DNA of 64,000 nt from Acidilobaceae archaeon (GTDB lineage Archaea > Thermoproteota > Thermoprotei_A > Sulfolobales > Acidilobaceae). The notes under the pieces are model-generated. The model saw only the letters and a list, made by a program, of their open reading frames with translations, ran no database searches and had not been told where the DNA came from. Location: contig JALWEI010000020.1 in NCBI GenBank assembly GCA_027014125.1, positions 58,938 through 122,937 of the forward strand, given 5' to 3'. This document shows, piece after piece, positions 61,704 to 64,000 of the stretch. Both the position numbers and the translations under genes were made by a program. How positions within the stretch are numbered: position 1 is the first letter of the stretch; each line of letters begins with the position of its first letter.

Positions 61704-61906
61704 TATAATCAATACTACTATACTGTGTGGGTATTATGGCAACCGTGTGCACGGTATGTAGTGTGGCGTGCACACCCTGGATAATACCGTTTGCATATTG
61801 ATAGTGATAATACCATAACAGGCCTTGACAAGAGATGCGGATAGCCCAGCCTTGTCAGGGGGTAGTAGGTATAGATGCAGGGTGTAAACCGGGGGGTTGA
61901 AGGGGG
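61704..61906. other. Candidate replication-origin intergenic region
   Basis: About 200 non-coding bases. It starts AT-rich (TATAATCAATACTACTATAC), then has an inverted pair GTGTGCAC (61745-61752) / GTGCACAC (61768-61775), repeated GGTATTAT/ATAATACC words, and TGACAAG (61826-61832) / CTTGTCA (61851-61857). It ends with ORB-like element 3. Confidence 0.5.
61881..61900 (+). promoter_or_regulatory. ORB-like element 3
   Basis: GGTGTAAACCGGGGGGTTGA. It shares TGTAAACCGGGGGGTT exactly with element 2, same strand, about 990 bases apart. The two sites bracket the tandem winged-helix gene. Confidence 0.6.
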
Positions 61907-63142
61907 TTACATGAAGTCAGTTAGCCTGGCAACCCTCCTACCGAGGCCTAGGAGGAGGCTCCTGGACTCGACCTCCCTAAGGGGCACGGTAAGCTTAGAG
62001 GAAATAAGATCCCTCAACTCACCCTCTAGGGGGTCAACGGCTACCGGCCCCGACTCGAGGGCCCTGCGCACGGTCTCCCGAATATGCCAGTTACCCACTG
62101 GCGCGTAGTAGGAGGGCAGGATCTCCCTGATAATAACTACATCACCTACCACTCCACGAGACGCCAGGTGCTCCAGCACGGGTAGCCTAGCGGCCGAGAA
62201 GCCCCCATCACTAGCAGTAGCCCTGCCCCTCGGATCCTCCATCAACCTCCAGAATATCAGCCCCCCGGCTCCACGGGTCCACACGCCAGAGGGGTGCCAC
62301 GCCTCGATCCACTCGAAGCTGCCCGGGCCAGGCTTGATTACTATGAGGAACCTGTTCCCCAGGTACTCGCCATAGTACACCTCGGCCCGGCTAACCTCCC
62401 TGGCCCCCCTAAGCCGCTCCCTTAGGTACCTAGACACCATGTCGTCCACGGCTGTTATAGCCCACCTAGTAGGGACAAGCCTGCGCCTCCTAAGCCTGCC
62501 TAGCAGGCCAAGGCTGAGCATCCTCTGTATTGTATAAACGTCCACGCCCCTCCTATACAGCTCCACCGTCATCCTTGATGCGAGCTCGTCGTCCGAGATC
62601 GCTGTCTCGACAGGCCTAGGTATACTGGGGTTGCTGGATACCCTAACCCTCACCGCGGGGGCAGAGGGCCCTATGGGCTTGGAGACGCCATCGAACAGGA
62701 GGCGGGGGGTGGGGGGCCTTGCAAGCTCGGCCTCGCTATCAACAGGCCTAGAGGATGCGGCGGCCAGGGAAACCTCCAGCTCGTAGAGCCGCCAGGGGTC
62801 CTGCACGCGGGCCCTTATGGTGGCTGACACCATCCCGCTCCTGAGGCCTATTATCCGGGAGAGGGGCTCCCTCCTCCTACTCCACTCCCCCGGAGCCTCC
62901 CTGTACGCCGCGTCATCCCCCCTCTCGCCCGGGGGTATCATGTAGTGGACCCTGACCCTAGGGTACCCGTACTCGCCGACCAGCACGCTGGGGGGAGAGT
63001 CCCCCTCCACGCTGTTGCCCTTGACCAGCGTAGCGGCCTGGATCTGGACCCGGAACCTGTCTAGTATGGGGCACCTGGGTAGGCCGCATAGTAGCTTGTA
63101 GCCCTTGCACCTGGTGCAGAGCTCTGGAGGTATTCTGGGCAA
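61907..63142 (-). CDS. nreA: NreA-type DNA repair protein
   Basis: 411 residues. An N-terminal zinc finger CTRCKGYKLLCGLPRCPI (C9, C12, C19, C24) and the conserved core (VLVGEYGYPRVRVHYMIPPG, SNPSIPRPVETAISDDELAS, GARE...YYGEYLGNRFLI) match the archaeal NreA/NreB family, which takes part in DNA-damage repair and binds PCNA. The C-terminus (RRVARLTDFM) could be a weak PCNA-interacting motif. TTG 63142, 9 bases after GGGGGA. Confidence 0.87.
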   Translation of the reverse strand: MPRIPPELCTRCKGYKLLCGLPRCPILDRFRVQIQAATLVKGNSVEGDSPPSVLVGEYGYPRVRVHYMIPPGERGDDAAYREAPGEWSRRREPLSRIIGLRSGMVSATIRARVQDPWRLYELEVSLAAASSRPVDSEAELARPPTPRLLFDGVSKPIGPSAPAVRVRVSSNPSIPRPVETAISDDELASRMTVELYRRGVDVYTIQRMLSLGLLGRLRRRRLVPTRWAITAVDDMVSRYLRERLRGAREVSRAEVYYGEYLGNRFLIVIKPGPGSFEWIEAWHPSGVWTRGAGGLIFWRLMEDPRGRATASDGGFSAARLPVLEHLASRGVVGDVVIIREILPSYYAPVGNWHIRETVRRALESGPVAVDPLEGELRDLISSKLTVPLREVESRSLLLGLGRRVARLTDFM

Positions 63143-63181
63143 AGCGGTACTCCCCCGGGGCAGGATTTGGTGTGGTCTGCC

Positions 63182-63649
63182 TTAATGGCGGGACGCCCCC
63201 AGGGAGAGTGTGTAGAGTATTATCCCAGCCTCCGCCACGGCTCCGAGGCGGCCCTCCACCCCTGCTATGTAGGCCCTAGACCCCAGCTTCTCCTCGGACG
63301 GGGAGAACCCTGTCTCTCCCCCGTTGAATACCACGAGAACCCTCCCATCCAGCTGGGGCGGGGATGAAGGGTCCAATAGGACCTCGGGCTCCCTAGGGGT
63401 TACTATGAGTATCCTATCAGGGCTGAGGGACTCCACGACATCGGGTAGATCAGGGAGGACGAGGAGGCTGGCCCCATACTTTAGCGCGAGCTTGAAGGCC
63501 TCGGGGACGCCACTCTGGGCGGCCCCACCATAGACCTTGGAGACGGCTAGGGCCTTGAAGCCGAGCTGGTATGACGCCCTAGCCAGGTCGACCAGCCTCT
63601 GCACGCTGCTCACGTTGTGGAGCACCGGTACTATCTCCGCCATCTCCAT
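63182..63649 (-). CDS. COG4080-like protein (SpoU/RecB-annotated archaeal family)
   Basis: 155 residues. Sequence style ([66 protein letters not shown]) fits an archaeal family annotated variously as SpoU-like methylase or RecB-family nuclease (COG4080). The fold is probably SPOUT-like, but I see no proven catalytic residues. It starts inside the 3' end of the DNA methyltransferase (overlap 71 bases), so the genes are coupled. Confidence 0.6.
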   Translation of the reverse strand: MEMAEIVPVLHNVSSVQRLVDLARASYQLGFKALAVSKVYGGAAQSGVPEAFKLALKYGASLLVLPDLPDVVESLSPDRILIVTPREPEVLLDPSSPPQLDGRVLVVFNGGETGFSPSEEKLGSRAYIAGVEGRLGAVAEAGIILYTLSLGASRH

Positions 63650-64000
63650 GGCCCCCGAGGAGGGTGGAGATGTAGAGGGCTATAGCCTTTGCTAGCGGCG
63701 GGGGCACGGCTTCCCCTACCATATCGTACTGGGCGTCCCTGCTCCCGAGGAAAACGTGGTAGTCGGGGTAGCCCATTAGCCTTGCCTGCTCCCTGACTGT
63801 CAGTAGCCTGTCCTCGTAGGGGTGTATGAATCTGGATGTGCCCATGACTGTTGGAGCAGGCTTATGGGGGTGGAGCCTTATATAGTTGGGTAGCCTCCTC
63901 CCCCCGGCTCCCCGGTACTCTATCAGGTGCTCCCCCCACCTGAGCTTGTGGAGCCTCCTCCTATGCCTCCTGGGCGGCTCGGCGGGGTGGTCGTGGTTGG
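63579..64000 (-). CDS. Cytosine-C5 DNA methyltransferase, C-terminal part (cut by window edge)
   Basis: The frame is open to the right edge. The visible 140 residues contain the end of the target-recognition region ([20 protein letters not shown]), [11 protein letters not shown], then motifs [23 protein letters not shown], and [21 protein letters not shown]. The catalytic PC motif and SAM site would lie upstream, outside the window. A low-complexity tail ([14 protein letters not shown]) ends it. It may belong to a restriction-modification or an orphan methylation system. Confidence 0.85.
   Translation of the reverse strand, partial: NHDHPAEPPRRHRRRLHKLRWGEHLIEYRGAGGRRLPNYIRLHPHKPAPTVMGTSRFIHPYEDRLLTVREQARLMGYPDYHVFLGSRDAQYDMVGEAVPPPLAKAIALYISTLLGGHGDGGDSTGAPQREQRAEAGRPG

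Noticed and set aside
1..64000. CRISPR arrays, insertion sequences, rRNA genes
   Set aside because: I looked for evenly spaced repeats, transposase-like proteins and long conserved rRNA stretches and found none.

Overview
The window looks like chromosomal DNA of a hyperthermophilic crenarchaeon (Thermoproteota), probably Desulfurococcales and perhaps near the Pyrodictiaceae (Hyperthermus, Pyrodictium, Pyrolobus). This is inferred from gene content, because no rRNA is present. Supporting features are archaeal L11/L1/P0/P1, S30e, SecE and Spt5, Nop5 with fibrillarin, aRF1, archaeal NadM, AglB, NreA, TATA-box promoters, an intron-bearing tRNA-Cys, CCA-encoding tRNAs, heavy AGG/ATA codon use and many GTG/TTG starts behind GGTG-type Shine-Dalgarno sequences. 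Genes are packed tightly, and several convergent pairs share overlapping stop codons.

Layout. 0-5 kb: amidohydrolase end, SCP2 and DUF35 proteins, a glycosyltransferase, AspRS followed by tRNA-Asp, then a convergent intron-containing tRNA-Cys. 5-14.6 kb (minus strand, except S30e): polyprenyl synthase, UPF0216, fibrillarin and Nop5, GNAT, DHH phosphoesterase, a TrmY-like SPOUT protein without a normal start codon, an ICMT-like membrane methyltransferase, endonuclease IV, and a three-gene operon of RHH-PIN, VWA and a VWA-like protein without MIDAS. 14.7-26.3 kb: a cell-surface block with a giant subtilase, a coiled-coil S-layer stalk protein, a pilin-like exoprotein and an AT-rich glycoprotein-like anchor protein. 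26.3-34 kb: PEP synthase, HisRS, a radical SAM protein, an AbrB/PhoU-like regulator, superoxide dismutase, and a membrane protein paired with a membrane-bound HTH protein. 34.7-41.5 kb: AMMECR1, a sodium:solute symporter with a small membrane partner and a divergent regulator separated by a perfect palindrome, a HAD phosphatase and AlaRS. 41.5-45 kb: the stalk ribosomal protein cluster with L11 inverted in place, plus Spt5 and SecE. 45-54 kb: CinA-like, MIP18-like, SerRS, the AglB oligosaccharyltransferase, a cyclic-2,3-diphosphoglycerate-synthetase-like protein and carbamate kinase. 54-60 kb: small HTH and Cys-rich proteins, an M50 protease, NadM, aRF1, a Sua5-like protein and ornithine carbamoyltransferase. 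60-64 kb: winged-helix genes surrounded by three copies of an ORB-like element (a candidate replication origin), NreA, a COG4080-like protein and the end of a cytosine-C5 DNA methyltransferase.

Links between genes. The surface block and AglB together suggest an N-glycosylated S-layer with an attached protease. Ornithine carbamoyltransferase and carbamate kinase could make ATP from citrulline or carbamoyl phosphate, which would suit a peptide-using lifestyle. Translation is strongly represented (four aminoacyl-tRNA synthetases, ribosomal proteins, aRF1, snoRNP proteins, tRNA-modification enzymes). The most interesting parts are the ORB-like repeats around the tandem winged-helix gene, the RHH-PIN/VWA operon, genes whose conserved N-termini lack ATG/GTG/TTG starts, the in-place inversion of L11, and a sharp strand-composition switch at the tRNA pair.
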